Below are positions 21,265 to 32,268 of a stretch of DNA of 64,000 nt, one piece after another. The notes under the pieces are model-generated. The model was not told the DNA's origin and made no database searches. It saw only the letters and a program-made list of their open reading frames with translations. A program made the position numbers and the translations under genes. The DNA comes from Eutreptiella sp. 'Long Island Sound 2002' (Eukaryota > Euglenozoa > Euglenophyceae > Eutreptiales > Eutreptiaceae). Each line of letters starts with the position of its first letter. Position 1 is the stretch's first letter. The stretch is taken from positions 149,742,961 through 149,806,960 of the forward strand of contig OZ038382.1 in assembly GCA_964036045.1 (NCBI GenBank). Direction: 5' to 3'.

Positions 21265-22745
21265 AGAGCAAACCCTGGGGGGGCTCGATAACACCCACGC
21301 ATGGCAGCGGGTACCCAGGACCACTTCCTGAAGGGGGGGGGGGTGTCACATCCTCACTTCAGTAAGTCACAGTAAAATAGGTATCCCACAGTGGGATAGG
21401 TATGCTGCTGTAACAGCTCGTAGCACATGTATAGTATCAAGTATCAAGTCCCGGGTCCTGGCGGCGATTGTTCGGCATCCAAAGGACCCGTTAACCCATA
21501 CCAGGCGCACCGGGTGCCGGCTGCTACGGTCACCACCACAGTGGCAGTGGCATACACGGCCAACATAGGCGTCACACGACGGCCGAGGTGGCCCCACAAG
21601 TCGAGAGCGACCACAAAGATCCATCAGGCTACCCCAAGCTTCCCAAGGCCCGCCGACTGGGGAGAGTCCCCACGGGTCCTTCCTCGGGCGCACCATGTCC
21701 ATATCCATACGACGCGAGTCCAGAGTGCCATAGTCGAACTCCTTACGAACCCGAAATCGTAAGGGAACTCCTCCTGAAGGGATCGGGCATCAAGGCCGTC
21801 TTTTCCCTCGCCCTACTACCACGAATCGTGGCCATACATGAGGGAGTCCTCATGCAGTGTGGGCGGAGGCGTCGACTCCTCAAACCACCAGTTTCCCAGG
21901 CAGACTGACCGAGGTCAGGAGCACCGGAGGCCGCCATCCGAATGCAAGTGCGTCTGCAAATCGGTAGGCTCACACTGGGACTGACAGTGGCGGACCGCTG
22001 GGAGTGTAGTCAGGCAACTGGGCTTCCCGCCTGGCGCCATCAGGATCTCCACACATCACAGCGAATAGGGCAACACGGTATCACGGGCACTCAAACAGTA
22101 GAATCTGTAATCAAGTACTGGTCCAGGCTGGACCAGGCTGTAAGGATATGTACACGGCGACTCAAGGCGCCTCTGTATCCCGATTCGTGGTGAAAAACAG
22201 TCCATCCCTCAGCGATGGGCTGATGACACTTAACATACAGATGCACATATCCTGGAGGGCAGAAAAACAAGCAACAATTTGGGTAAATAGGCGTGTAAAC
22301 ACACTCAGAACAGAGTGCCAAACCACGCCACGGTCAGGATAAGGCAAATGCAGGAGGATGGACAGGATAACGCCTGAGTTCAGGCATATATAGTCTCGAG
22401 ACACACGTCGACTGGTCTGGATTCCGCAAATGCCATGGAACCAGACCACACACCAAAAAATCGCAATGCCGATGACAGCGGCATCCGTTGCGCAACGTCG
22501 TATGGGCTTCAAGGCCCCAAGAGCTCAAAAACATGAAGGTCAGTCGCCCACCTGGTTTCCCAAGGATTCAGCAGGGGGGGGAGTGACGAGTAGAAGAAGA
22601 GAGGGGCCATCCTCCTCTGGATACAGCAGGGGGGGGGTATATGGCCACTCTGTCACCGAAAGATGGAAGACAGCAAGCAAGTAAGGGACGATTCGTCGGC
22701 CTCACAAGCGCTCATAACACATCAGGGGAGAGCTCAGGGCGCTGA
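21265..22745 (-). other. 3' untranslated region of B
   Basis: About 1.5 kb between the pol stop and the polypurine tract. No conserved frame is visible. It holds G runs (near 21340, 22570, 22630) and a perfect short hairpin at 21382-21398 (TATCCCAC, one base, GTGGGATA). Nothing else is recognised. Confidence 0.6.
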
Positions 22746-25700
22746 TCAGGCACCCCTGGCTGCAATCGCCCGGGTGAGTGCTGCCAAGTCCGAAACGTGG
22801 ATCTTGGTCTTGTTCTTGCGGATGTACTCCATGAAGGGAGTATTGACCCGCGGCACAAACGAGGAGACGGGTTCCCAGGTGTCGTGGGACGGCCCATAGC
22901 CTCGCCAACGAACCTTGAACTCCAGACCTCCGGGTGCCGAGGCCTTCGGACGCTGAGCCAGGATCCTCTCGACAGTGTAGTCGTCCTGCTCAGCATAGTC
23001 GTCGTCCGAATCGGCCTCATGTTTGGCGTAGTCCAGGGACACATGTCGGCCACGGAGGTCGGGTTCCCGCACACGGAGTTGACTCTCGTGGCGCTCCCGG
23101 AACTGTCCGTGACCCACCTTGACGCGGTAGGTGTCCTCACCAATCCTGCGGACCACCTCGCCGGGTGTGAACCAGGTTTTGGTGCGGTGGGTGCCCATGG
23201 GGCGGGGTCTGATCACCCACACCGGGTCTCCCACCCTGAACTTCTGCGCTGTCGAGCTCGGGGCGGACTTCTGACGCTCAGCATGCTCCTTCTCAAGCTG
23301 CTGGCGGATGTCCCGCGCCGTTTGCTCTTGCCGCGCGAAGAACTCCTTGGCATCCATAGCCATGCCATCACCGGACAAGGGAAGTCCCCTACCCAGGGGG
23401 TCCCTGCCGAACAGAATCTGGTGAGGGGACAAACCGCCCGGAGTGGGGGTGTCATGATGGGCCTTGAGAGCAGGCCACATCTCCTCGAACCAGTTCCGCC
23501 GTGGATTGGTGATGTGGATCTTGCGCAGCTTCTCGAACAGCTGCCGTCCAGCCACTTCAGCACGGCCGTTAGACCGGCTGAGATAGGCGACACTCTTGGC
23601 ATGACGTATCCCCATGAGGGAACACATAGCCTTGAACCAGCCACCAGTAAACTGGGGCCCTCGGTCACTGCAAATGGTGCGGGGGATGTCAAAGACGGTC
23701 AGCCAATGACGAATCATCATGACTGCCACTTCCTTGGCAAGCAACCCCTTTTTGCGTGCCGGAACGGCTACAACGTAGCCGCTGTGGCGGTCCACACAGA
23801 GAACCACACAGTCAAAGGTCTCCTTGCCAATGTGCACTTCGGGCATGGAGAAGACGTCCATGGCCACGCTCTCCATGGGCTGGTCAGGAACCGGGGTCCA
23901 TTGGGGTTCCCCCTTGACGTTCCGGTTGTCGGGATTGCAGGCCTGACAGACCGAGCAACCCTTCCTGACCCTCTTGATGGCGGTGTAGAGAACGATATGG
24001 TCGATCTCGAACCGACGCTGCATGTCAAGAGCTTGCTTCTTGACCCCTGGGTGCAGCATGTGGTGGTGCCAAGCTTCACACAGCTCGAGCACTCGGGACC
24101 TTGGGACTAGCAGCTTACCATTCCGGTAGAGCTTGCCATCTTCCTCAGTCAGCCCCTTTGGCCACTTCTGCCCGTCGTCAGGGTCGGTCACAGCCCTATA
24201 CTCGGCCGCAAAGGCCTCAGACTTGGCGTAATCGTCGGTCCAGTCGTCCTGGAGGCAAGACTCTGGGAAGAGGTGCTTGTCGGACTCCACTCCCACAGGG
24301 GGTGCCGGACCGGGCCTTCCGCCCGCGGCACCCACAGGGGCGAGTACACTGACCGCTCTGCTCACCCTCGAAGCGAGGGGGGCATCTGCGGCCATGACGA
24401 CGAAGCATTTGGCACCCTCCTCCTCCATCAGGCGCTCCATTTCAATGATCTTCTTGGTCTCAGCGGTCTCAGCCTCATCGCCATGGGCAGAGATATCCTG
24501 CATGCCCTTGCTGGCGGGATAGGCCCACCTACTGAGACAGTCCGCCACGGTGTTATCCTTTCCAGGAATATAAACAACCGTAAGGTCGAACTTGGCCAAG
24601 GTCTCGTGCCATCTTGCCCGTCGGGAGGCGGGACCTGAGGGGGTGTCCACGTGCTCCTTGTGCCACGACTGCAGACTCTGATGGTCGGTGCAGACGGTGA
24701 CGGGATGGAGGGCTATGTACCCAGCCCATTTCCTGAGAGCCATGACGATGGCATACGCTTCCTTTTCACGGGGCGTCCATGTCCGTCTCTGGCCTTCCGC
24801 CAGGACTCGGCTCCAGAAGGCCACGGGCACGTGCCTCCCATCGTCAAGCACTTGCTCCAACACAGCCCCAATGGCGTAGTCGGAAGCGTCGGTGCGCAGG
24901 ACGAACCCTCGGTCGGGATCCACGAGGTGCAGACCCACTGCGGATAGCAGCGCCTGCTTCATCCCCTCAAAGGCCCGGTCAGACTCTTCAGTCCAGACCA
25001 GAGCCTTCTTGGACCCCTTCTTGGTCTCCTCTCGGTTGCCCTTGAGCATGGTCGTCATGGGGGCTGCATACTCGGCGTACATTTTGATATACCCCGAGTA
25101 GTAATTGCAGAACCCCAAGTACGCCCGTAGCTCAGAGACCGTCTTGGGCTTTTCCCAGTGCTCAATCGCAGCCACCTTGCCAGGTATGGGCTTTCGCTGC
25201 CCGTTCCCGACTACGTGGCCAGCGAAGACCACCTCGCTTACCGCAATGGTGGCCTTGTCACTGCTGCCCGTGAGTTTGTGCCGAACCAGAAGGTCCAGCA
25301 CTCGAGTGACGTCCCTCTCGTGTGCCTCCAGGAGCTCCTCGTAGCTCATGCTGGGGTCCCCGGACGCGATGATCACGTCGTCCACGAAGGGGTCCGCACA
25401 GTCGCGCACCGGCTCAAGCAGGTTCTCCAGCATCCGCTGAAAAGCCGCATTGCCGTTGGTAACGCCCATAGGCATCACCTTCCACTGGAGAGGTCCAAGT
25501 GGGGTGCTCATGGCTGTGCAGGCACGGGACTCCTCGGCGAGAGGCATCTGATGATAACCATGTTTCAGGTCAATCACCGTGAAGATCCTCCGCCGGTGTT
25601 GCTTTTGCAGCATGTCCTCAATGAGGGGCAGCGTATAGCTGTCGTGCTGCGTTTGGGCGTTCAGGCCGCGGTAGTCGACCACGAGCCGCCACTCACCGGC

Positions 25701-27479
25701 AACCTTCTTGGGGACGACGAAGCAGGGAGAGGCCCACTCGGAGTGGCACGGCTCAAGCCAGCCTCTCTGGATGAAGTCACGGAGGATCTTCTCCATGGCC
25801 TCTTTCCTCTCGCCCCTCAGGGCAAACTCCCGGTGACGATACACACGGGGGTCCTGCTTCAGTCGTATCTTGGCCTCGCCATACGGTCCACGCACCGGTG
25901 GGGGGAACACAGGCTTTCCGCTGAAGAAGGTCTCGCCATACTTCTGCTTCAGCCTGGCCCTCAACGCCTGGATCTTGGGGCAGTCATCGGACTCCGCCTT
26001 GGCTTTTCCGGGCACTTGAACCACGGAGCTTACTTGAGGGGTAGCGACCCCGCTCGCTTTCGGCTCAGGTGGTCTTCCCAGGTGGCCCAAAGGGCCATTC
26101 CTGGTCTTGCCTCGGAACAGATCGCCGTAGGTGGGTGGGTTACCGCCAGGCGGCTCGTCTTGGCTGGACATGTGATCCAGCACCCTCTGTACGAAGGTGT
26201 TCCCGTCATAGGAACCAGAGACGATTGAGTCCACTTCCCACCAGGCTTTGTCCTGGCCTTTGCCCTCACGCTGGTTTCCCCAGTCGTGAAAGGGCTGATC
26301 CATATACCCCTGAACCAGATCCCACTCCTCCTCAGTGAGGGGGTCTTCGGAGTCCGATTCTTCGATGTCAACAGGGGGAACCGCAAAGCATTGCCGCCAG
26401 GGCTCTGCTATGATGCGGTTGACACACACGAAGTCCGTGGTGTCGGCCTGATCAAGGCCCCCATCCACATAGTGGAATTCTGTTGGCCATCTCTGGGGTG
26501 GCATGGGCTGTCCCTTAGCGTCCTGATAGACACTCTCTCCAGCCGGTAGGACGACCTTGTTCAAGGTCATGTTGGTCAATGAGGCTACCCAATGTCGGGT
26601 ACTTTCCTCCTCGGTGCATCCCATAGGAACAACCAGCACTGCCTTGGAGCGGTCCTTGCGAATCTTCGCTATCGCTCTGGGAATGTCCCAACGGGGGCAA
26701 TGGATCCACATCAATCCCTGATGCGGACCCCAGTGCTTCTTCCACGCGGAGTCCTGGGCGCTCCAGTACTTCTCACAAACCCGAAGATGGGCGGAGGTTC
26801 CTGAAGAGAACGCATCCAGGGCCAGATCCGAAGCTCCCAAGTCCGCGACAACTCGGCTCGCCACTTCCGGCCTTACGCCGTACTCCTGGTTTGCAGAACC
26901 AGTTGGCTCAGTGTCCAGCGCGGCCACTTCGAGCTGATTGCGTTCGGGGTGGATCCATTGGCATTCCACATGGTGCTCAGGTGACGAAAGCCACGAGAGT
27001 TGGTCGTCCTGGTACAGGGTCATGGAAGCCTGGGCCGGGAGGACGCCGGAGTCCGTCTCCATCATGAAGTCGTACCCGACGATCATGTCCCAGTCCATCT
27101 CGGCCTCGTAGAAGCTACCGTGCAGGAGGATTTCCTTGCCGAGGTCTGGGCGGCTCAGTTCACGATGGTTCACGAACTGCAGCCCAATGGCCGCTTCCTT
27201 CGTGCCTCCCACCATGTACTGGCCGTTCGCCACCTTCAGCCTGACAGGCTTCCGATCCTGTAGTACATCAAACACGTTCTTGGTCGCGAAGGACGGACGG
27301 GTGCAAGGGTTCGTGCCTTCACTTGCCCTCACCCCGCCTCCGCGACTGGGCGCCGGACCGGGCCTTCCGCCCGCGGCAGTCCCCTTGTGCTTATCGACTC
27401 CCGACTGGGATGGATCGGCGCTTCCCACGTCACCATCCTGCGACCGCCCTAGCTGGGGCCCTTGGCTGCAGGGGCTCCG
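22746..27479 (-). CDS. pol: Pol of element B (no protease seen)
   Basis: 1577 codons open in the same frame as gag after its UAG. Order on the minus strand: a Gly/Pro/Arg-rich start; a conserved K-P-V-R-L-K-V-A-N-G block that in A follows the protease; a DIRS-like module (about 26835-26555, with LDAFSS, DSAWKKHWG, MWIH, AVLVVP); reverse transcriptase with PFVDD at 25389-25378; RNase H (RTDASDYAIGAVL, CTDHQSLQ); integrase with a zinc-binding start, MDVFSMPE, CSDRGPQF and SNGRAEVAG; and a chromodomain (about 22980-22800, VRWRGY and DTWEP). About 65 residues present in A, including DTGA, are missing before the V-R-L-K-V block. Other catalytic residues are intact. Confidence 0.93.
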   Translation of the reverse strand, partial: RSPCSQGPQLGRSQDGDVGSADPSQSGVDKHKGTAAGGRPGPAPSRGGGVRASEGTNPCTRPSFATKNVFDVLQDRKPVRLKVANGQYMVGGTKEAAIGLQFVNHRELSRPDLGKEILLHGSFYEAEMDWDMIVGYDFMMETDSGVLPAQASMTLYQDDQLSWLSSPEHHVECQWIHPERNQLEVAALDTEPTGSANQEYGVRPEVASRVVADLGASDLALDAFSSGTSAHLRVCEKYWSAQDSAWKKHWGPHQGLMWIHCPRWDIPRAIAKIRKDRSKAVLVVPMGCTEEESTRHWVASLTNMTLNKVVLPAGESVYQDAKGQPMPPQRWPTEFHYVDGGLDQADTTDFVCVNRIIAEPWRQCFAVPPVDIEESDSEDPLTEEEWDLVQGYMDQPFHDWGNQREGKGQDKAWWEVDSIVSGSYDGNTFVQRVLDHMSSQDEPPGGNPPTYGDLFRGKTRNGPLGHLGRPPEPKASGVATPQVSSVVQVPGKAKAESDDCPKIQALRARLKQKYGETFFSGKPVFPPPVRGPYGEAKIRLKQDPRVYRHREFALRGERKEAMEKILRDFIQRGWLEPCHSEWASPCFVVPKKVAGEWRLVVDYRGLNAQTQHDSYTLPLIEDMLQKQHRRRIFTVIDLKHGYHQMPLAEESRACTAMSTPLGPLQWKVMPMGVTNGNAAFQRMLENLLEPVRDCADPFVDDVIIASGDPSMSYEELLEAHERDVTRVLDLLVRHKLTGSSDKATIAVSEVVFAGHVVGNGQRKPIPGKVAAIEHWEKPKTVSELRAYLGFCNYYSGYIKMYAEYAAPMTTMLKGNREETKKGSKKALVWTEESDRAFEGMKQALLSAVGLHLVDPDRGFVLRTDASDYAIGAVLEQVLDDGRHVPVAFWSRVLAEGQRRTWTPREKEAYAIVMALRKWAGYIALHPVTVCTDHQSLQSWHKEHVDTPSGPASRRARWHETLAKFDLTVVYIPGKDNTVADCLSRWAYPASKGMQDISAHGDEAETAETKKIIEMERLMEEEGAKCFVVMAADAPLASRVSRAVSVLAPVGAAGGRPGPAPPVGVESDKHLFPESCLQDDWTDDYAKSEAFAAEYRAVTDPDDGQKWPKGLTEEDGKLYRNGKLLVPRSRVLELCEAWHHHMLHPGVKKQALDMQRRFEIDHIVLYTAIKRVRKGCSVCQACNPDNRNVKGEPQWTPVPDQPMESVAMDVFSMPEVHIGKETFDCVVLCVDRHSGYVVAVPARKKGLLAKEVAVMMIRHWLTVFDIPRTICSDRGPQFTGGWFKAMCSLMGIRHAKSVAYLSRSNGRAEVAGRQLFEKLRKIHITNPRRNWFEEMWPALKAHHDTPTPGGLSPHQILFGRDPLGRGLPLSGDGMAMDAKEFFARQEQTARDIRQQLEKEHAERQKSAPSSTAQKFRVGDPVWVIRPRPMGTHRTKTWFTPGEVVRRIGEDTYRVKVGHGQFRERHESQLRVREPDLRGRHVSLDYAKHEADSDDDYAEQDDYTVERILAQRPKASAPGGLEFKVRWRGYGPSHDTWEPVSSFVPRVNTPFMEYIRKNKTKIHVSDLAALTRAIAARGA
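24304..24330. repeat. 27-bp direct repeat in pol, copy 1
   Basis: Identical to 27352-27378. Here it codes for a Gly/Pro/Arg linker between RNase H and integrase that has no counterpart in element A. Confidence 0.85.
27352..27378. repeat. 27-bp direct repeat in pol, copy 2
   Basis: Identical to 24304-24330. Here it occupies the place where the protease should be. Confidence 0.85.
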
Positions 27480-27482
27480 CTA
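27480..27482 (-). promoter_or_regulatory. Gag-Pol UAG stop, readthrough candidate (B)
   Basis: TAG followed by CGG-AGC-CCC; pol continues in the same frame. The same codon and downstream context occur in A (36278) and C (56135). Confidence 0.6.
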
Positions 27483-30400
27483 GGGGGCGTCGGTTGTGGA
27501 AGAGGGGGTGTGCTCCTCGGCCTCAACGTCGTTGACGCCCTTCTTTCTTCCCCCTTTACCTCCTCCTTTACCCTTGTTCTTGTCCTTGTCCTTGTTCTGG
27601 TCATTCTGGTTGTTCTCCTTGTTCTTGTTGTCCGACCTGGGAACCCAGTTCCGCTTGATCTCCTGGATCTCCTTGGCCAACTCGGTCCCCACCGACGACA
27701 TCAGCTTGGCCAGCTCGTCCTTGTCGACCTCCATTTTGGCTTCCCGGATACCCGCGGGCGCACGCTTCTTCGACCCGTGCGCCTTCTTGTAAGCCTCCGT
27801 GTCGGCCTTGTGGACGGGGCATGTTCGGTGGTCATGGTTGAAGCCTTTCTTCCTCCCACAACACACGAAACAGCCCTGAGGGTGAGCTCGTATGAACTCC
27901 CCAAAGGACAGCGGAGGGTCGCCAATGCGGCGAGGGTCCCTCTTCTCCTGCTTCCTCCAACCCTGCTGCAGGGGCTTCCAGTTTCCCGGCTTGTTCCCCG
28001 CGCTCAGGTTCTTGGCCACGAAGGCACAGACGGCCACCTCGGCGGGCTCATCGTCGTCGTCATCGTCGACGAGAGTCTCATCGCCGCCGGCTCCCGCTGG
28101 GTCCATGGCGTCTTCCCCGCCAGGTCCCTCGCCAACGTAGTTGACGTCGCGGTCGCCGGGCCTCAACCCGCGGGTGTGGTGGAGGTTTCGGTACTCCTTG
28201 AGTACTTCCCCGCCAACCCACTCCAGGATCTCGTCGCAGCTCATCCGCGCCGGGATGGGCTGCAGACGGATGGTCTGGCCGCTCAACTCACAATCGTCAA
28301 GGCGCCAGATCGCGGTCTTCTCGCGATCGCCCGAGACGGTGATGAGAAGAGCGTTCCGCAGGGAGTGCCGTTTGACATCCCGGGCCACGTTCTTCTTCGC
28401 CCAAGACACAACGTTCGTATGATACTCCTTGGGGAGCATCATCTTGACCGTGTGGTTGGACTTGGCCCGCTTGGATTCCTCCTTGGTGACCCTTTTGATC
28501 CATGCTTCCGGCAGCATGGAGAGCAGGCGAGCCTGCTCGTCACCCTCGTTCCAATCCTCCACGTTGCGGCTGAAGAGGGTGTATTTCCCTCGGAAGTCAC
28601 GCCATTCCCGTAGGCGGATCTCCCGTCCATCATGCTCAAGCTTGATGGACTTCCAGCGCTTGGCAGCCACCTGCGGAGCGTCCACCCGCTCCTGCTCGTT
28701 GAGCCACTTCTTGGCGTCCTTGAGGGTCTTGATTTTCCCCTCCTTGGTCGCCACGAAGTATAGCTCGCCGAGCACTTCCGGCAGGCGGTACCTGAACCGT
28801 TTGAAGACATATCTCTCCGCATCCGCGGGAGGTTGGTCTTCAGTGACGGCCAGCCCCCAATCGTCCAGCTTCTCCAGGAAGCGGTCGAGGTTGAGGGGGT
28901 TGCCATCGTACATGGGGGGCTTGATGTCCTTCAAGTCTTCCCACACGGCGGCATCCGCGGCCTTAGAGACCATGAACGCCGGCCGCGAGGTCGACCGAGG
29001 TTCCCATCGCCCTCGGCCCCGGACTCCCACGGCCGCCACGTCCATCTCCTCCATGGAATCCCTGTGGCTACGCCGCGGTTCCTCCACGTACGCTGAACCG
29101 AAATGTTCACGCCGTACTGCATCCATGTACGCATCCTCATCACGGCGCCGGCGGCTGCGTTCAGCAGCCTCCCGTCGTACACCACGCGGCGGGCTGATGT
29201 TGAACTCCTCCAGGTCCAGGTCCAGGTCCAGGTCCTCACCTTCACCGACATCCCACTCCACGTCTCCTCTGGGGACCTCATCCCTGAGTCCACCATAACG
29301 TCCTCCAGCCCTGGGGATTGGCGCCGGGGCTGGTGGCGGGCGTCGGGGGCGTACAGGCGTCCGCGGTGGAGCACGGCGATTGTGGTAGTCCGCGCTGAGC
29401 CACTCATCGCGCCATTCCTCACTGCCACTGCCGGGCGACACGCGCTCGTTGCGGCGGCCCGCGCTGTGGTGAGAGGGGGCGGAGAGAGAGGGGGCACTGG
29501 CGCTGGGGCGACTCCTGGGGGCTCCGCCGGGGGCGTGGGGTCTGCCTGGACCTGGTCCGGGTCCCCAGCCGTCGTCCGACGAGCCAGACTCCAGGGGTGG
29601 GTGGTCGCTGCCGACCCTCCCACGGGCTTCCAGCGCATCCAGCCTCTCCTGCAGGCCGCTGACGACGTTGGTCAGCGACTTGGTCTCGGCCCTGGCGATG
29701 TCCAGGTCCTTCTGCGCGCGCGCGGCGACCGCGGAGATGCGAGCCATCTCGCCTTTGCCCGTGTCTACCTCCAGCTCGAGCAACTGGACTCTCCTGCGGA
29801 GGTAGACAATCCACCACCAGGTGGCATCCGGGTCGCCGTTCCCTGGCGGGTCGTCGGGGTCCCCAGGGGGTCCTCCAGGAGGGCCTCCGCCGGGTCCGCC
29901 CGGTCCAGGGGGTCCTCCCCCGCCCGGTGGTCCGCCTCCAGGGGGTCCACTTGGTGGGCGTCCTCCAGGGGGTCCTGAGGGTCCTCCGCCAGGGGGTCCC
30001 GGTGGGTCTCCGCCGGGTCGCCTCGGTGGGTCCGAGGATGGGCGCTTCCTCGTGATGCCGAAGTCCATGTCGTCATCCTCGTCCATGTCGCCCCACCTGG
30101 GCGTCTCGGTCACGGAGGACTCGGAGCTCCGGTAGGGAGGAGGGGGATCCTCATCCTCACCTTCAGGTTCCATGGGGACGTCTCCGCCGCCTCCGCCCGT
30201 CCAAGCCACCACTTGGCGATGTCGACGGCCTCGTTCATCCCCGTCACTGGCGGTGAAGAAGGGGTCACTGTCGTGGGGGTGCCCACCCGCTGGCCTCCGC
30301 GGCCTCTCGGGGGTCTTCCCCTTGCCCTTCCTCCGTCGACGGGCGGTGGTGCTACCGCTCCCACTGCTGCCCGTGTCCGCCTCATCCAGCTTCATCCTGG

Positions 30401-31816
30401 AGGAGGCGTCCCCTTCGAAAAGCCTTCGAAGGGTCTCCACTCGCGATCCTCCCGGGGGAGTCTCGTGGCGGAGTTTGGCCTCTGCCTCCTCCATTGCGGC
30501 GGCGGTGGCTGCGGCAGCTCGCGCTTCGGCCTCTTCCCGAGCACGAGCCGCCTCGGCTTCCCGGGCCTGCAGCAGCTGCGCCTTCTGCGCCTCCAACGCC
30601 CCCAGCTCCGCCTCCGTCTTGGCCTTCTCCTCAGCGACCTTCCGTCGCGCGGCCTCGATGGCTTCCTTCTTGGCGGCGTCCTCCTGGGCCTTAGCCGTCG
30701 CTTCGGCGTGGGCCCTTTCCTCCGCCTCCTTCTTTGCCCTCCCTTGGGCAAGCGCCTCTTCCAGCGCCTTCACCTCGGCCTCCTTGCAGGCAATGGCCTC
30801 CTGCGTCAGGCGGGCTTCCTCGTCGGCTGCCGCCAACTCACCGTTGACCCAGGCGGTCGCTGCCCCATGGGCGGCTGCGGCCGTGAGTCCAGCCGCAATG
30901 GCCGCCACGGTCTGGGTGTGGATGGCCATGCCATGCGCCCACTGCGCAGCTTCCTCCTGGGCGATGCCGGCGGCGCCCTCCACAGCAGCGCTGTACTGCT
31001 TGGCCCGTTGCCGGGCAACCCGCCGGTTGCAGGGCACCCCACAGGCGCGCTCACAGGCGCGCGCCACGTCCCTTTCGGGAGCGACGCTGCTGCTGGAGCT
31101 GGCCTGGTCGGCCGGCGTCCTCCCGCGGTGGGCCGACTCGATGTCGCTGCTGGGGCCTGCTGAGGCCTGCCGGGCCTTCAGGAGCAGCGAACGGGGCTTG
31201 GCCTGGGTCTGCTTGGCGACTTGGATGTAGTCGCCAAGGGTGGTGGAGCCGGGGTGGTGTCCACCATTGGGCCGTTGGGGACTGGGGGCTGGGGTTCCGC
31301 CCTTGGCGCCTTGGGCGGCTTCGGCAGCCAGGGACTCTAGGTACTCCCGCCACTTCCGGTCCCTCTTCCTGTCCCCGGCGGACCGCTTCTCCGTCCCCGG
31401 AGACGCGCTGCTGCTGCCCTGCAGCCTGCGCTCGTTCCCCGGTTCCGGGAACTTCCTCTCGATCACGTCCCACAGGGAGACGTTGATCGAGGCGCCCGAC
31501 GGGTAGGCGTTGGGGTCCTCGTCCTCCTCAATCCCGTCGGGGCGCAGCCCTTCACCGGGCCTGTCCGGCCGGGTCCACGCCCTCCAGCGCCTCTGCTGCC
31601 GGCGGTACTCGTACCCCTCCGCCCGCAGCCAGTCCTCCACGGCCTGCAGGCGGTCGGGGGCGATGTCCGTGCGGAGCTCGAAGCTCCTGGGCATGCCCCC
31701 TTCGCACTGGGGGTTGCTGTGGCGGTAATGCTGGTCCCAAACCAACCCACGCAGCAGGCGTGCTGCATGGGGGTGGGGCCGCGGCCACGTCCTGCCCGCT
31801 TCCTGCCAATTCACCA
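27480..31816 (-). CDS. gag: Gag of element B
   Basis: 1445 codons from ATG 31816 to a TAG at 27480-27482. The frame is also open upstream of this ATG for a few codons. Order: basic N-terminus; a long Ala/Glu/Lys coiled coil (about 31080-30440); an acidic Ser/Asp linker; a collagen-like Pro-Gly region (about 30040-29830); an Arg/Ser/Pro-rich linker; a capsid-like domain starting near KPPMYDGNP (28915); and a CX2CX8HX4C zinc knuckle (near 27875-27815). It ends in a Lys/Gly/Asn-rich tail. It is larger than usual for Ty3/gypsy Gag. The TAG is in frame with pol. Confidence 0.9.
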
Positions 31817-32268
31817 TGGCAGCGGGGGTGTAGATGGTCTTGAAGTCCTTGATGTGCACTCGTTCACCTCAACGAACTGGTTGTGGTTGTTGGGGAGGGT
31901 GCTGCAGCACTGGATTGGAAGTGCGGCTGGTGCTGGTCAGCCGGTGGTTGTGGAGGTGGTTGACGCGGCCTTGCTGGTCGGCCGATGGGACTCCGGGTCG
32001 GCCGATGGGGCTGATGCAGGAGTCCTGGTCTGTGCACCTCTTTCACAGCTGCCGCGCAGTCAGGGCGAAGCTCTGGACGGCGCTGCTGGCTCCGTGACGA
32101 ACTCGGCGCTGTCGCGGAGTGGCGCTGCGAGCTGCTGCGCTGCGCTGCGAGACGCTGCGCTGCGCTGCGAGCTGCGAGCTGCGCCGCGCTGCTGCGACGC
32201 GCTGCTCGGGGTTGGTGGCCCCGAGTGGCACGCGAGGGTTGGGTAACCCCGCGGCGGTGAAACGCTTT
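31817..32268 (-). other. 5' leader of B
   Basis: Between the 5' LTR and gag. It contains a low-complexity GCTGC/GCGAG stretch at about 32100-32210. The sequence next to the LTR (minus strand AAAGCGTTTCACCGCC) does not match a primer-binding site I know. Confidence 0.6.

Noticed and set aside
22797-24110. 437-codon plus-strand ORF, and other long frames opposite the gag and pol of B
   Set aside because: Antisense shadows of the intact, motif-bearing minus-strand gag and pol, kept open by GC-rich codons.
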